Below are positions 31,115 to 41,226 of a stretch of DNA of 64,000 nt, one piece after another. The translations under genes were made by a program, and so were the position numbers. The notes below the pieces were generated by a model. The model was given only the letters and a program-made list of their open reading frames with translations, was not told where the DNA came from and searched no databases. Position 1 is the stretch's first letter; the number at the start of each line of letters is the position of its first letter. This DNA is from Enterobacter hormaechei ATCC 49162 (GTDB lineage Bacteria > Pseudomonadota > Gammaproteobacteria > Enterobacterales > Enterobacteriaceae), in contig NZ_MKEQ01000001.1 of assembly GCF_001875655.1 (NCBI RefSeq), positions 186,001-250,000 on the forward strand. Reading direction: 5' to 3'.

Positions 31115-31244
31115 TACCCCTTAATACCTAAGATGTTAAATTTTGCCTCGCTTATTGTACGATAAATAAAATATATCTATATAAATCATAAAGTTAAAAA
31201 ATATTAACGGCTACCTCTTTGGTGGTATTTGATCTAATACCCCC
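31115..31244. promoter_or_regulatory. NarL heptamers upstream of narG
   Basis: TACCCCT (31115-31121), TACCTCT (31212-31218) and TACCCCC (31238-31244, one base off) fit TACYYMT. They fall at about -195, -98 and -72 from the start point predicted by the FNR site, close to the two NarL regions known at E. coli narG. The narK-narG gap is 382 bp and very AT-rich around 31140-31210, consistent with a bend (an IHF site is expected there but not scored). Confidence 0.6.
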
Positions 31245-31264
31245 CCTCAGAGACCCCCTCCGCC

Positions 31265-31278
31265 TTGATCGTTATCAA
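31265..31278 (+). promoter_or_regulatory. FNR site of narGHJI
   Basis: TTGATCGTTATCAA is a perfect FNR palindrome, identical to the E. coli narG site as I recall it. At -41.5 it predicts a start near 31313 and a -10 hexamer TACCTT at 31301-31306. Confidence 0.92.
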
Positions 31279-31364
31279 TTCTCACCATCTTTCATAGCGT
31301 TACCTTCGCTGCAAATCAGCAATGTCGATTTAGAGAGCCACAGGCTCCATACAGGAGATACCCG

Positions 31365-34300
31365 ATGAGCAAATTTTTGGACCGGTTTCGCTACTTCAAA
31401 CAGAAGGGTGAAACTTTTGCCGATGGGCACGGCCAGGTTCTGGATACCAACCGGGACTGGGAAGACGGTTACCGTCAACGCTGGCAGCATGACAAAGTTG
31501 TCCGTTCTACCCACGGCGTAAACTGCACTGGCTCATGTAGCTGGAAGATTTTCGTTAAAAACGGTCTGGTGACCTGGGAAATGCAGCAGACCGACTATCC
31601 GCGTACCCGTCCGGATATGCCGAACCATGAACCGCGCGGCTGCCCGCGTGGGGCCAGCTACTCCTGGTATCTCTATAGCGCCAACCGTCTGAAATACCCG
31701 CTGATGCGTAAACGCCTGATGAAAATGTGGCGCGAAGCGAAGGTACAGCACAGCGATCCGGTTGATGCCTGGGCCTCCATCATTGAAGATGCCGACAAAG
31801 CGAAAAGCTTTAAGCAGGCGCGTGGTCGCGGTGGCTTCGTTCGCTCTTCCTGGAAAGAGGTGAACGAGCTGATTGCGGCCTCCAACGTCTACACCGTGAA
31901 AACTTACGGTCCTGACCGCGTGGCAGGCTTCTCGCCAATCCCGGCGATGTCGATGGTCTCTTACGCCTCCGGCGCGCGCTATCTTTCGCTTATCGGCGGG
32001 ACCTGCCTGAGCTTCTACGACTGGTACTGTGACCTGCCGCCTGCGTCGCCACAAACCTGGGGCGAACAGACAGATGTGCCGGAGTCCGCCGACTGGTACA
32101 ACTCCAGCTACATCATCGCCTGGGGCTCAAACGTTCCGCAGACCCGTACCCCGGACGCGCACTTCTTCACCGAAGTCCGTTACAAAGGGACCAAAACCGT
32201 CGCGGTGACCCCGGACTACGCCGAAATCGCCAAACTGTGCGACCTGTGGCTGGCACCGAAACAGGGTACCGATGCCGCAATGGCGCTGGCGATGGGCCAC
32301 GTCATGCTGCGTGAATTCCATCTCGACAAGCCAAGCCAGTACTTCACCGATTACGTGCGCCGCTACACCGACATGCCAATGCTGGTGATGCTTGAAGAGC
32401 GTGACGGCTATTATGCGGCGGGCCGTATGTTGCGTGCCGCGGATCTGGTGGACGCGCTGGGTCAGGAAAATAACCCTGAGTGGAAAACGGTCGCCTGCAA
32501 CAGCAACGGCGAGCTGGTGGCGCCAAACGGTTCTATCGGTTTCCGCTGGGGCGAAAAAGGCAAATGGAACCTGGAACAGCGTAACGGCACCACCGGTGAA
32601 GAGACGGAACTTCGCCTCAGCATGCTGGGCAGCCAGGACGAGATCGCCGATGTCGGCTTCCCGTACTTTGGTGGCGAAGGTTCCGAGCACTTCAACAAGG
32701 TTGAGCTGCAAAACGTTCTGATGCACAAACTGCCGGTGAAGCGCCTGCAACTGGCCGATGGTTCTACCGCTCTGGTCACCACGGTCTATGACCTGACCAT
32801 GGCGAACTACGGCCTGGAGCGCGGTCTGAACGACGAAAACTGCGCGACCAGCTATGACGACGTGAAGGCTTACACCCCGGCCTGGGCGGAGCAGATCACC
32901 GGTGTGCCACGCGCCCAGATCACCCGTATCGCCCGCGAATTTGGGGAAAACGCCGACAAAACCCATGGTCGCTCCATGATCATCGTCGGTGCCGGTCTGA
33001 ACCACTGGTATCACCTCGATATGAACTATCGCGGGCTGATCAACATGCTGATCTTCTGCGGCTGCGTCGGTCAGAGCGGCGGCGGCTGGGCGCACTACGT
33101 GGGCCAGGAAAAACTGCGTCCGCAGACCGGCTGGCAGCCGCTGGCGTTTGCCCTCGACTGGCAGCGTCCGGCACGTCACATGAACAGCACCTCCTACTTC
33201 TATAACCACTCCAGCCAGTGGCGCTACGAGACGGTCACCGCGCAGGAGCTGCTGTCGCCGATGGCGGATAAATCACGCTACAGCGGCCACCTGATTGACT
33301 TCAACGTGCGCGCTGAACGCATGGGCTGGCTGCCGTCTGCGCCGCAGCTGGGCACTAACCCGCTGCGCATTGCGGAAGCGGCGAAGCAAGCGGGCATGTC
33401 GCCGGTGGACTACACCGTTAAATCCCTCAAAGACGGCTCCATCCGCTTCGCGGCAGAACAGCCGGAGAACGGTAAAAACCATCCGCGTAACCTGTTCATC
33501 TGGCGCTCCAACCTGCTGGGCTCGTCCGGTAAAGGGCACGAGTACATGCTGAAATACCTGCTGGGTACCGAGAACGGTATTCAGGGTAAAGATCTCGGCA
33601 AGCAGGGCGGCGTGAAGCCGGAAGAGGTGGAATGGAAAGATAACGGTCTCGACGGCAAGCTGGATCTGGTGGTGACGCTGGACTTCCGTCTGTCCAGTAC
33701 CTGCCTGTACTCCGACATCGTGCTGCCGACTGCTACCTGGTACGAAAAAGACGACATGAATACCTCGGATATGCATCCGTTTATTCATCCGCTGTCCGCG
33801 GCCGTTGACCCGGCGTGGGAATCAAAGAGCGACTGGGAAATCTATAAAGACATCGCGAAGAAATTCTCCGAAGTCTGCGTAGGTCACCTGGGCAAAGAGA
33901 CCGACGTGGTGACGCTGCCCATCCAGCACGACTCCGCTGCCGAACTGGCGCAGCCGCTGGACGTGAAGGACTGGAAAAAAGGCGAGTGCGACCTGATCCC
34001 GGGTGTGACCGCACCGCACATTATTCCGGTTGAACGTGATTACCCGGCAACCTACGAGCGCTTTACCTCTATCGGTCCGCTGATGGAGAAAATCGGTAAC
34101 GGCGGCAAAGGCATCGCCTGGAACACCCAGAGCGAAATGGACCTGCTGCGCAAGCTCAATTACACCAAAGCAGACGGCCCGGCCAAAGGCCAGCCAATGC
34201 TGAACACGGCGATTGATGCCGCAGAGATGATCCTGACCCTGGCCCCGGAAACCAACGGCCACGTGGCGGTGAAAGCCTGGGCGGCGTTGAGTGAATTTAC

Positions 34301-35108
34301 CGGTCGTGACCACACGCATCTGGCGAAGAATAAAGAGGAAGAGAAAATCCGCTTCCGCGATATTCAGGCCCAGCCGCGCAAAATCATCTCCAGCCCGACC
34401 TGGTCAGGGCTTGAAGATGAGCATGTGTCTTACAACGCCGGTTATACCAACGTTCACGAGCTGATCCCATGGCGCACCCTTTCTGGCCGTCAGTCTCTGT
34501 ATCAGGATCACCAGTGGATGCGTGACTTCGGCGAAAGCCTGCTGGTTTACCGTCCGCCAATTGACACCCGCTCCGTGAAAGCGGTGATGGGGGCGAAATC
34601 GAACGGTAATCCTGAGAAGGCGCTGAACTTCCTGACGCCGCACCAGAAGTGGGGTATCCACTCCACCTACAGCGACAACCTGCTGATGCTGACCCTGTCG
34701 CGCGGCGGTCCGATTGTCTGGATGAGCGAAGCAGATGCGAAAGATCTGGGTATCGAAGATAACGACTGGATCGAAGTGTTCAACAGCAACGGTGCCCTGA
34801 CGGCCCGTGCGGTGGTGAGCCAGCGTGTCCCGGCCGGAATGACCATGATGTATCACGCGCAGGAACGTATCGTTAACCTGCCGGGGTCAGAGATCACCGA
34901 GCAGCGCGGCGGTATTCACAACTCCGTGACCCGTATTACGCCGAAGCCAACCCACATGATCGGTGGCTATGCGCAGCTGGCCTACGGCTTTAACTACTAC
35001 GGCACCGTAGGATCGAACCGCGATGAGTTCGTGGTGGTACGTAAGATGAAGAATATTAACTGGTTAGATGGCGAAGGTAATGACCAGGTACAGGAGAGCG
35101 TAAAATGA
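31365..35108 (+). CDS. narG: Respiratory nitrate reductase A, alpha subunit NarG
   Basis: Catalytic subunit of the membrane-bound quinol:nitrate oxidoreductase, 1247 residues as in E. coli. It carries molybdo-bisMGD and the FS0 [4Fe-4S] cluster, whose ligands are H50, C54, C58 and C93 (STHGVNCTGSCSW; RGCPRG). It faces the cytosol and is held by NarI. A vestigial Tat-like N-terminus (SKFLDRFRYFKQK) is retained. Its stop overlaps the narH ATG as ATGA. Confidence 0.98.
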   Translation: MSKFLDRFRYFKQKGETFADGHGQVLDTNRDWEDGYRQRWQHDKVVRSTHGVNCTGSCSWKIFVKNGLVTWEMQQTDYPRTRPDMPNHEPRGCPRGASYSWYLYSANRLKYPLMRKRLMKMWREAKVQHSDPVDAWASIIEDADKAKSFKQARGRGGFVRSSWKEVNELIAASNVYTVKTYGPDRVAGFSPIPAMSMVSYASGARYLSLIGGTCLSFYDWYCDLPPASPQTWGEQTDVPESADWYNSSYIIAWGSNVPQTRTPDAHFFTEVRYKGTKTVAVTPDYAEIAKLCDLWLAPKQGTDAAMALAMGHVMLREFHLDKPSQYFTDYVRRYTDMPMLVMLEERDGYYAAGRMLRAADLVDALGQENNPEWKTVACNSNGELVAPNGSIGFRWGEKGKWNLEQRNGTTGEETELRLSMLGSQDEIADVGFPYFGGEGSEHFNKVELQNVLMHKLPVKRLQLADGSTALVTTVYDLTMANYGLERGLNDENCATSYDDVKAYTPAWAEQITGVPRAQITRIAREFGENADKTHGRSMIIVGAGLNHWYHLDMNYRGLINMLIFCGCVGQSGGGWAHYVGQEKLRPQTGWQPLAFALDWQRPARHMNSTSYFYNHSSQWRYETVTAQELLSPMADKSRYSGHLIDFNVRAERMGWLPSAPQLGTNPLRIAEAAKQAGMSPVDYTVKSLKDGSIRFAAEQPENGKNHPRNLFIWRSNLLGSSGKGHEYMLKYLLGTENGIQGKDLGKQGGVKPEEVEWKDNGLDGKLDLVVTLDFRLSSTCLYSDIVLPTATWYEKDDMNTSDMHPFIHPLSAAVDPAWESKSDWEIYKDIAKKFSEVCVGHLGKETDVVTLPIQHDSAAELAQPLDVKDWKKGECDLIPGVTAPHIIPVERDYPATYERFTSIGPLMEKIGNGGKGIAWNTQSEMDLLRKLNYTKADGPAKGQPMLNTAIDAAEMILTLAPETNGHVAVKAWAALSEFTGRDHTHLAKNKEEEKIRFRDIQAQPRKIISSPTWSGLEDEHVSYNAGYTNVHELIPWRTLSGRQSLYQDHQWMRDFGESLLVYRPPIDTRSVKAVMGAKSNGNPEKALNFLTPHQKWGIHSTYSDNLLMLTLSRGGPIVWMSEADAKDLGIEDNDWIEVFNSNGALTARAVVSQRVPAGMTMMYHAQERIVNLPGSEITEQRGGIHNSVTRITPKPTHMIGGYAQLAYGFNYYGTVGSNRDEFVVVRKMKNINWLDGEGNDQVQESVK

Positions 35109-36640
35109 AAATTCGTTCACAAGTCGGCATGGTGCTGAATCTGGATAAATGCATCGGCTGTCATACCTGCTCGGTCACCTGTAAAAACGTCTGGACCAGC
35201 CGCGAAGGTATGGAGTACGCCTGGTTCAACAACGTCGAAAGCAAGCCGGGCACCGGCTTCCCGACCGACTGGGAAAACCAGGAGAAGTGGAAGGGCGGCT
35301 GGATCCGTAAAATCAACGGCAAACTGCAACCGCGCATGGGTAACCGCGCCATGCTGCTCGGTAAAATCTTTGCTAACCCGCATCTGCCGGGCATTGATGA
35401 TTACTACGAGCCGTTTGATTACGACTACCAGAACCTGCATAACGCGCCGGAAAGCAAACACCAGCCGATCGCCCGTCCTCGTTCGCTGATCACCGGTCAG
35501 CGGATGGACAAAATTACCAGCGGTCCAAACTGGGAAGAAATTCTGGGCGGCGAGTTCGAAAAACGCGCCAAAGACAAGAACTTCGAAAACATGCAGAAGG
35601 CGATGTACGGCCAGTTCGAAAACACCTTCATGATGTATCTGCCGCGCCTGTGCGAGCACTGCCTCAACCCGGCGTGCGTAGCGACCTGCCCAAGCGGCGC
35701 CATCTACAAGCGTGAAGAAGACGGTATCGTCCTGATCGACCAGGATAAGTGCCGCGGCTGGCGTATGTGCATTACCGGCTGCCCGTACAAGAAAATCTAC
35801 TTCAACTGGAAGAGCGGTAAGTCTGAGAAGTGCATCTTCTGCTACCCGCGTATCGAAGCCGGTATGCCGACCGTCTGCTCGGAAAGCTGCGTAGGCCGTA
35901 TCCGCTACCTTGGCGTGCTGCTGTACGACGCGGACGCGATTGAAAATGCCGCAAGCACCGAGAACGAGAAAGATCTGTATCAGCGCCAGCTGGACGTCTT
36001 CCTCGATCCGAACGATCCGAAGGTGATTGAGCAGGCGCTGAAAGACGGTATTCCGCAGAGCGTGATTGACGCAGCGCAGCAGTCCCCTGTGTACAAAATG
36101 GCGATGGACTGGAAGCTGGCCCTGCCGCTGCACCCGGAATACCGCACGCTGCCGATGGTCTGGTACGTGCCGCCGCTGTCTCCAATTCAGTCTGCGGCGG
36201 ACGCGGGTGAACTGGGCAGCAACGGCATCCTGCCGGACGTTGAAAGCCTGCGTATCCCGGTTCAGTACCTGGCGAACCTGCTCACCGCAGGGGATACCCA
36301 GCCGGTGCTGCTGGCACTGAAACGTATGCTGGCGATGCGTCACTTCAAACGTGCAGAAACCGTTGATGGCGTTAACGATACTCGCGCGCTGGAAGAAGTT
36401 GGTCTGACCGAAGCGCAGGCGCAGGAGATGTACCGCTATCTGGCGATTGCTAACTATGAAGATCGTTTCGTGGTGCCGAGCAGCCACCGCGAGCTGGCTC
36501 GCGAGGCCTTCCCGGAGAAAAGCGGGTGTGGCTTTACCTTTGGCGATGGTTGCCACGGGTCAGACAGTAAATTCAACCTGTTCAACAGCCGCCGCATCGA
36601 CGCGATGGATGTGACCAGCAAAACGGAGCCGCACCAATGA
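35105..36640 (+). CDS. narH: Respiratory nitrate reductase A, beta subunit NarH
   Basis: Electron-transfer subunit of 511 residues with four Fe-S clusters carrying electrons from NarI haem to NarG. The first ferredoxin-like motif has C16, C19, C22 and C26. In the motif DKCRGWRMCITGCPY a tryptophan stands where a fourth cysteine would be, giving the [3Fe-4S] centre typical of NarH. Coupled by ATGA overlaps to narG and narJ. Confidence 0.98.
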   Translation: MKIRSQVGMVLNLDKCIGCHTCSVTCKNVWTSREGMEYAWFNNVESKPGTGFPTDWENQEKWKGGWIRKINGKLQPRMGNRAMLLGKIFANPHLPGIDDYYEPFDYDYQNLHNAPESKHQPIARPRSLITGQRMDKITSGPNWEEILGGEFEKRAKDKNFENMQKAMYGQFENTFMMYLPRLCEHCLNPACVATCPSGAIYKREEDGIVLIDQDKCRGWRMCITGCPYKKIYFNWKSGKSEKCIFCYPRIEAGMPTVCSESCVGRIRYLGVLLYDADAIENAASTENEKDLYQRQLDVFLDPNDPKVIEQALKDGIPQSVIDAAQQSPVYKMAMDWKLALPLHPEYRTLPMVWYVPPLSPIQSAADAGELGSNGILPDVESLRIPVQYLANLLTAGDTQPVLLALKRMLAMRHFKRAETVDGVNDTRALEEVGLTEAQAQEMYRYLAIANYEDRFVVPSSHRELAREAFPEKSGCGFTFGDGCHGSDSKFNLFNSRRIDAMDVTSKTEPHQ

Positions 36641-37347
36641 TTGAACTCGTCATTGTTTCGCGTCTGCTCGAGTACCCGGATGCTGCACTTGTGCAGCATC
36701 AGCAGGAACTCTTTGATGCACTCGCGTCATCTGAAAATCTGGATAAAGAGGATGCCCAGAAGCTGGGCATTTTCCTCCGCGACCTGCTGGCGCGCGATCT
36801 GCTCGATGCACAGGCGGACTACAGCCAGCTGTTTGACCGGGGTCGTGCCACGTCTCTGCTGCTGTTCGAACACGTTCACGGTGAATCCCGCGACCGTGGT
36901 CAGGCGATGGTGGATCTGATGGCCCAGTACGAGCAGCACGGTTTGCAGCTCGACAGCCGCGAGCTGCCGGATCACCTGCCGCTGTATCTGGAATATCTGG
37001 CACAGTTGCCGAAAGAGGAAGCACTGGGTGGGTTGCAGGACATCGCCCCCATTCTGGCGTTGCTCGGCGCGCGTCTCCAGCAACGTGAGAGCAGCTATGT
37101 AGTGCTGTTCGACCTGCTGGTGAAACTGGCTAACGCCTCGGTGGACAGTCAAAAGGTGGCGGAAAAAATCGCGGATGAAGCCCGTGACGATACCCCACAA
37201 GCGCTGGATGCGGTCTGGGAAGAGGAGCAGGTGAAATTCTTTGCTGACCAGAACTGTGGCGAATCTGAAATCTCAGCGCATCAGCGTCGTTTTGCCGGCG
37301 CGGTGGCTCCGCAATATTTGAATATCTCTAACGGAGGACAGCACTAA
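36637..37347 (+). CDS. narJ: Nitrate reductase assembly chaperone NarJ
   Basis: System-specific chaperone of the TorD/DmsD/NarJ helical family, 236 residues. It holds the NarGH complex until the molybdenum cofactor and FS0 are inserted and membrane attachment by NarI occurs; it is not part of the final enzyme. Motifs include [10 protein letters not shown] and [16 protein letters not shown]. It overlaps narH by four bases and its stop shares a base with the narI ATG. Confidence 0.97.
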   Translation: MIELVIVSRLLEYPDAALVQHQQELFDALASSENLDKEDAQKLGIFLRDLLARDLLDAQADYSQLFDRGRATSLLLFEHVHGESRDRGQAMVDLMAQYEQHGLQLDSRELPDHLPLYLEYLAQLPKEEALGGLQDIAPILALLGARLQQRESSYVVLFDLLVKLANASVDSQKVAEKIADEARDDTPQALDAVWEEEQVKFFADQNCGESEISAHQRRFAGAVAPQYLNISNGGQH

Positions 37348-38024
37348 TGCACTTCCTGAATATGTTCTTCTTTGACATTTACCCGTATATCGCGGGCACC
37401 GTGTTCCTGGTGGGAAGCTGGCTGCGTTATGACTATGGCCAGTACACCTGGCGTGCTGCCTCCAGCCAGATGCTGGATCGTAAAGGGATGAACCTGGCGT
37501 CTAACCTGTTCCACATCGGGATTTTAGGGATTTTCGCCGGTCACTTCCTGGGGATGCTGACGCCGCACTGGATGTACGAAGCGTGGCTGCCGATTGAAGT
37601 GAAGCAGAAGATGGCGATGATCGCCGGTGGTGCCTGCGGTGTGATGACCCTGGTGGGTGGTCTGCTGCTGCTGAAACGCCGTCTGTTCAGCCCACGCGTG
37701 CGGGCGACCACTACGGGCGCGGACATCCTGATCCTCTCCCTGCTGATGGTGCAGTGCGCGCTGGGCCTGCTGACCATTCCGTTCTCTGCACAGCATATGG
37801 ACGGCAGTGAAATGATGAAGCTGGTGGGATGGGCGCAGTCCGTGGTGACCTTCCACGGCGGAGCGTCTGAGCATCTGGACGGCGTGGCGTTTATCTTCCG
37901 CGTTCACCTGGTGCTGGGGATGACGCTGTTTGTGCTGTTCCCGTTCTCCCGCCTGGTGCACATCTGGAGCGCGCCGGTGGAGTACCTGACGCGCAAATAT
38001 CAGATTGTGCGCGCGCGTCGCTGA
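37347..38024 (+). CDS. narI: Respiratory nitrate reductase A, gamma subunit NarI
   Basis: Five-helix inner-membrane cytochrome b of 225 residues that oxidises menaquinol or ubiquinol and passes electrons to NarH. The haem ligands in helix II are H56 and H66; a further pair lies in helix V (near residues 187 and 205, around FRVHLVLGM and RLVHIW). It ends the nar operon before a strong terminator. Confidence 0.98.
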   Translation: MHFLNMFFFDIYPYIAGTVFLVGSWLRYDYGQYTWRAASSQMLDRKGMNLASNLFHIGILGIFAGHFLGMLTPHWMYEAWLPIEVKQKMAMIAGGACGVMTLVGGLLLLKRRLFSPRVRATTTGADILILSLLMVQCALGLLTIPFSAQHMDGSEMMKLVGWAQSVVTFHGGASEHLDGVAFIFRVHLVLGMTLFVLFPFSRLVHIWSAPVEYLTRKYQIVRARR

Positions 38025-38040
38025 TTCGATGTTGTGATAC

Positions 38041-38066
38041 AACCCCGCATTTGCGGGGTTTTTTTT
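38041..38066 (+). terminator. Intrinsic terminator after narI
   Basis: AACCCCGCA pairs with TGCGGGGTT around a very short loop, followed by eight T. Confidence 0.92.
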
Positions 38067-38105
38067 GTCCTGGAGCCAGGGATTCGTGCGGATGTCGCTG
38101 TGGAT

Positions 38106-38137
38106 GCCGGGTGGCGGCTGCGCCTTACCCGGCCTAC
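38106..38137. repeat. REP-like element between narI and the tRNA-Tyr repeats
   Basis: GCCGGGTGGCGGCTGCGCC followed by TTACCCGGCCTAC is a single REP unit, nearly identical to the copy after kdsA. Confidence 0.75.
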
Positions 38138-38146
38138 GGAATACTT

Positions 38147-38410
38147 CGCTCGAATCGAACCTTCTCATCCTTCCCCGCATCGGGAAAACATAAGGCATTG
38201 TGCTTTTGGATAGTGCCAGAGAATCTGGAAGTGATGGTGGTGGGGGAAGGATTACTCAGCGCTTCGCGCTTCGCCCTTCGGGTCGTTGCCTGCGGCAACG
38301 CTTTCTCGCTACGCTCGAATCGAACCTTGGTCGAAGCTTCTCATCCTTCCCCGCATCGGGAAAACATAAGGCATTGTGCTTTTGGATAGTGCTAGAGAAT
38401 CTGGAAGTGA

Positions 38411-38429
<19 letters not shown>
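38147..38429 (-). repeat. Degenerate tyrT-type tandem repeat carrying the tRNA-Tyr 3' end
   Basis: Two copies of a ~105-bp segment (38147-38253 and 38311-38429) share CTTCTCATCCTTCCCCGCAT through GGAAGTGA. Each ends in the 19 bp that encode the 3' end of tRNA-Tyr (38235-38253 and 38411-38429), 176 bp apart. The upper copy has an 11-bp insertion. The segment between, 38254-38310, carries small palindromes (GTTGCC-TGC-GGCAAC). In the E. coli tyrT locus ~178-bp repeats also begin with the last 19 bp of the tRNA gene and give the rtT RNA; this looks like the same element with about one and a half units. Confidence 0.8.
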
Positions 38430-38495
<66 letters not shown>

Positions 38496-38530
38496 AGGGG
38501 TAATTCAAATTTTGAGGTCTTGCTGAGAGA

Positions 38531-38615
<85 letters not shown>

Positions 38616-38663
38616 ACGGGGTAATGCTTTTAACTGGCCTGCTTCCTGTTGGAAGCGGGGCGC

Positions 38664-38691
38664 ATCATATCAAATGAGACGCCCCTGTAAA
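38664..38691 (-). promoter_or_regulatory. Promoter of the tRNA-Tyr operon
   Basis: On the minus strand TTTACA, a 16-bp spacer and TATGAT are followed by GCGCCCC, the GC-rich discriminator that marks stringently controlled stable-RNA promoters. It is nearly the same as the E. coli tyrT promoter. Confidence 0.92.
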
Positions 38692-38772
38692 GCATTCCTT
38701 TAGGGAAATGAAGTTGTTTGCCTGCTTTTTATCCGTAAAGGCGTAAAGCTAATCAATTCATTTTCCGAAGGA

Positions 38773-39615
38773 TTAAAGAATAATCGTTCTGTTGCCGTAA
38801 ACAAAGACTCGCTGGGCCAGCACCTGATAGAGCGCCCGACTTAACACGTTCTTCTCAACGTCACGGCCTGCACGCATCATATCTTCCGCCGTGTAGGTGT
38901 GATCCACGTGAATCACGTCCTGCATAATGATTGGACCTTCGTCCAGATTGTCATTCACGTAGTGCGCGGTTGCGCCGATAATCTTTACGCCGCGCTCGTA
39001 TGCCTGGTGATACGGACGCGCGCCAATAAAGGCTGGCAGGAAGGAGTGGTGGATGTTGATAATCTTGTTAGGGAAACGCGCCACGAATGACGGCGTCAGC
39101 ACGCGCATGTATTTTGCCAGCACCACATAGTCCGGGTTATGCGCTTCAATGGCAGCAGCCATCAGGTTGTCGTGCTCTTCACGGGTATGACCCTCGTGGC
39201 TGACCAGCTCAAACGGAATATCGAAACGCTCAACCAGCGTACGCAGGGTTTCGTGGTTGCCAATGACGGCGGCAATTTCGACGTCCAGGCCACCGTAGTT
39301 AGCTTTCATCAACAGATCGCCCAGGCAGTGTGCCTCTTTGGTGACCAGAATGACAATGCGGCGACGGCCCGCCGGGTTAAGCTCACGCACCGAGCCTTCC
39401 GGCAGGGCGCTGTCCAGATCGGCAAGCAGGGTTGTGTCGTTGAAAATCCCTTCCAGTTCAGTACGCATAAAGAAGCGACCGGTACGGTGGTCAACGAACT
39501 CGTTGTTCTGCACGATATTCAGTTCATGCTTGTAGCAAATGTTGGTGATTCGTGCGATCAGCCCTTTTTGATCGGGACAGATAGTGCGCAGAACTTTACG
39601 TTGTAATGATTGCAT
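38773..39615 (-). CDS. purU: Formyltetrahydrofolate deformylase
   Basis: Hydrolyses 10-formyl-THF to formate and THF, supplying formate for PurT and balancing one-carbon pools. It has 280 residues: an N-terminal ACT domain (about 8-85; glycine and methionine control) and a C-terminal formyltransferase-like domain with NKIINIHHSFLPAF and the catalytic aspartate in AHYVNDNLDEGPII. It is the E. coli length. Confidence 0.97.
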   Translation of the reverse strand: MQSLQRKVLRTICPDQKGLIARITNICYKHELNIVQNNEFVDHRTGRFFMRTELEGIFNDTTLLADLDSALPEGSVRELNPAGRRRIVILVTKEAHCLGDLLMKANYGGLDVEIAAVIGNHETLRTLVERFDIPFELVSHEGHTREEHDNLMAAAIEAHNPDYVVLAKYMRVLTPSFVARFPNKIINIHHSFLPAFIGARPYHQAYERGVKIIGATAHYVNDNLDEGPIIMQDVIHVDHTYTAEDMMRAGRDVEKNVLSRALYQVLAQRVFVYGNRTIIL

Positions 39616-39656
39616 CGCCGGGAAATCCTGTTTATGTATTTGCGAAGTCTGAGTTG

Positions 39657-40121
39657 TCAGGCATTACTGCCGCAACACTTTTTGAATTTTTTTCCTGAAC
39701 CACAGGGGCAGGGATCGTTACGACCGAATTGCGGACGTGTGCCGTCAATATAATACCATTGCCCGCTCTCCTTTAAGAACCGTGAGCGTTCAATGATGGC
39801 GCCGGGTTTGTTTTGTTCGCTAAAGCGGGCGACAAAACTGACATAGCCTTCGTTGGCATCGCGGCCTGGAGCCGCTTCAAAGACGGTGAGGCCCAGCCAG
39901 ACGGTGTTGGCAAATCCGGCTTCAATCTCTTGCCGAAAATCGGCAGCATGGCAGGACGGATGCCAGGTTTTAATCAGGTAGTCTGCGTTTTTGATCACAA
40001 AAGCAGTATACCGCGAGCGCATAAGGTGTGACGGGTCTGGTGCAACCTGCTCGCCAGAAAGATATCGCTGGCAACATAGGCTATACTCCAGAGCGCTACC
40101 ACAGGGGCAGAGTTGAGACAC
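39657..40121 (-). CDS. ychJ: YchJ family protein with SEC-C motifs
   Basis: A 154-residue protein like E. coli YchJ. It has metal-binding Cys clusters at both ends: MSQLCPCGS...CC at the N-terminus and the SEC-C motif [16 protein letters not shown] at the C-terminus, both expected to bind zinc. An NTF2-like fold lies between. The function is unknown. It lies between purU and rssA as in E. coli. Confidence 0.94.
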   Translation of the reverse strand: MSQLCPCGSALEYSLCCQRYLSGEQVAPDPSHLMRSRYTAFVIKNADYLIKTWHPSCHAADFRQEIEAGFANTVWLGLTVFEAAPGRDANEGYVSFVARFSEQNKPGAIIERSRFLKESGQWYYIDGTRPQFGRNDPCPCGSGKKFKKCCGSNA

Positions 40122-40234
40122 GATTCTCTTCCTGGAACAAAAAATAAGGCGTTAAACGCTTAAGGTAGCAATATGTTAACTGAGCAGGTGCGTTGACGCT
40201 ATGTCGGGAATCCAGGGGAAGTAAAACAGGGCTA

Positions 40235-41137
40235 ATGAGAAAGGTAAAAATTGGACTGGCGTTGGGCTCAGGTGCAGCCCGGGGTTGGTCCCATATTGGC
40301 GTTATCAATACCCTAAACCAGATGGGGATTGACGTTGATATTGTCGCAGGATGTTCTATCGGGTCGCTGGTCGGATCCGCGTACGCATGCGGTAAGCTCC
40401 CGGAGCTTGAAAGCTGGGTGCGCTCCTTCAGTTACTGGGATGTGCTGCGCCTGATGGATCTCTCCTGGCAGCGTGGCGGCCTGCTGCGCGGTGAACGCGT
40501 GTTCAATCAGTTTCGTAAGATAATGCCGCTCGCAGACTTCAGCCACTGCCAAATGCCTTTCGGTGCCGTTGCAACCAACCTCAGTACGGGCAGGGAATTA
40601 TGGCTCACCGAAGGGGATATTCATCTCGCCGTCCGAGCCTCCTGTAGCATGCCTGGGTTAATGGCGCCTGTCCCTCACAACGGCTACTGGCTCGTTGATG
40701 GTGGCGTAGTGAATCCTGTGCCCATCTCCCTGACCCGCGCTATGGGGGCGGATATCGTCATTGCCGTGGATTTACAGCACGACGCTCACCTTATGCAGCA
40801 AGATTTGATGCCGGTTAATCTTCAGAGCGATGACGCTGAAAAAGAGAAACTTGCCTGGCATGCGCGTTTACGCGGCAGAATAGGGCGCCTGACTGCCCGT
40901 CGCGCGGTAACCGCGCCGAACGCCATTGAAATCATGACGACCTCTATTCAAATTCTTGAGAATCGCCTGAAGCGAAACCGTATGGCTGGCGATCCTCCGG
41001 ATATTCTTATTCAACCTTATTGTCCACAAATCTCTACCCTTGATTTCCACCGGGCTGAGGCCGCCATAGCAGCGGGCTCGTTAGCCGTCGAAAAGAAAAT
41101 AGATGAACTGTTGCCTTTTGTGCGTACAGCACGTTGA
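40235..41137 (+). CDS. rssA: RssA, patatin-like phospholipase family protein
   Basis: A 300-residue patatin-like protein. The oxyanion motif GSGAARGWSHIG (residues 11-22), nucleophile S41 in GCSIG, and the dyad Asp155 in DGG are all intact, so hydrolase activity is likely, but the substrate is unknown. The ATG at 40235 matches the E. coli start; the open frame begins 14 codons earlier at a TTG. It is cotranscribed with rssB, which starts 89 bp later. Confidence 0.94.
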   Translation: MRKVKIGLALGSGAARGWSHIGVINTLNQMGIDVDIVAGCSIGSLVGSAYACGKLPELESWVRSFSYWDVLRLMDLSWQRGGLLRGERVFNQFRKIMPLADFSHCQMPFGAVATNLSTGRELWLTEGDIHLAVRASCSMPGLMAPVPHNGYWLVDGGVVNPVPISLTRAMGADIVIAVDLQHDAHLMQQDLMPVNLQSDDAEKEKLAWHARLRGRIGRLTARRAVTAPNAIEIMTTSIQILENRLKRNRMAGDPPDILIQPYCPQISTLDFHRAEAAIAAGSLAVEKKIDELLPFVRTAR

Positions 41138-41226
41138 GCACTTTTTTGATTACTTCAGCAAAATCTGACAGGCGATAGTACCAATAGCATGCCACTATTG
41201 AGTAACTGTCAGCCAGGGGAGGAACC

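Noticed and set aside
35117..36556. Long open frame (479 codons) on the minus strand opposite narH
   Set aside because: narH is unmistakable on the plus strand. The reverse frame is open only because of strong GC-rich codon bias, and its product looks like no protein family. Similar long shadows opposite narG, prs, nasD and nasA were dropped for the same reason.
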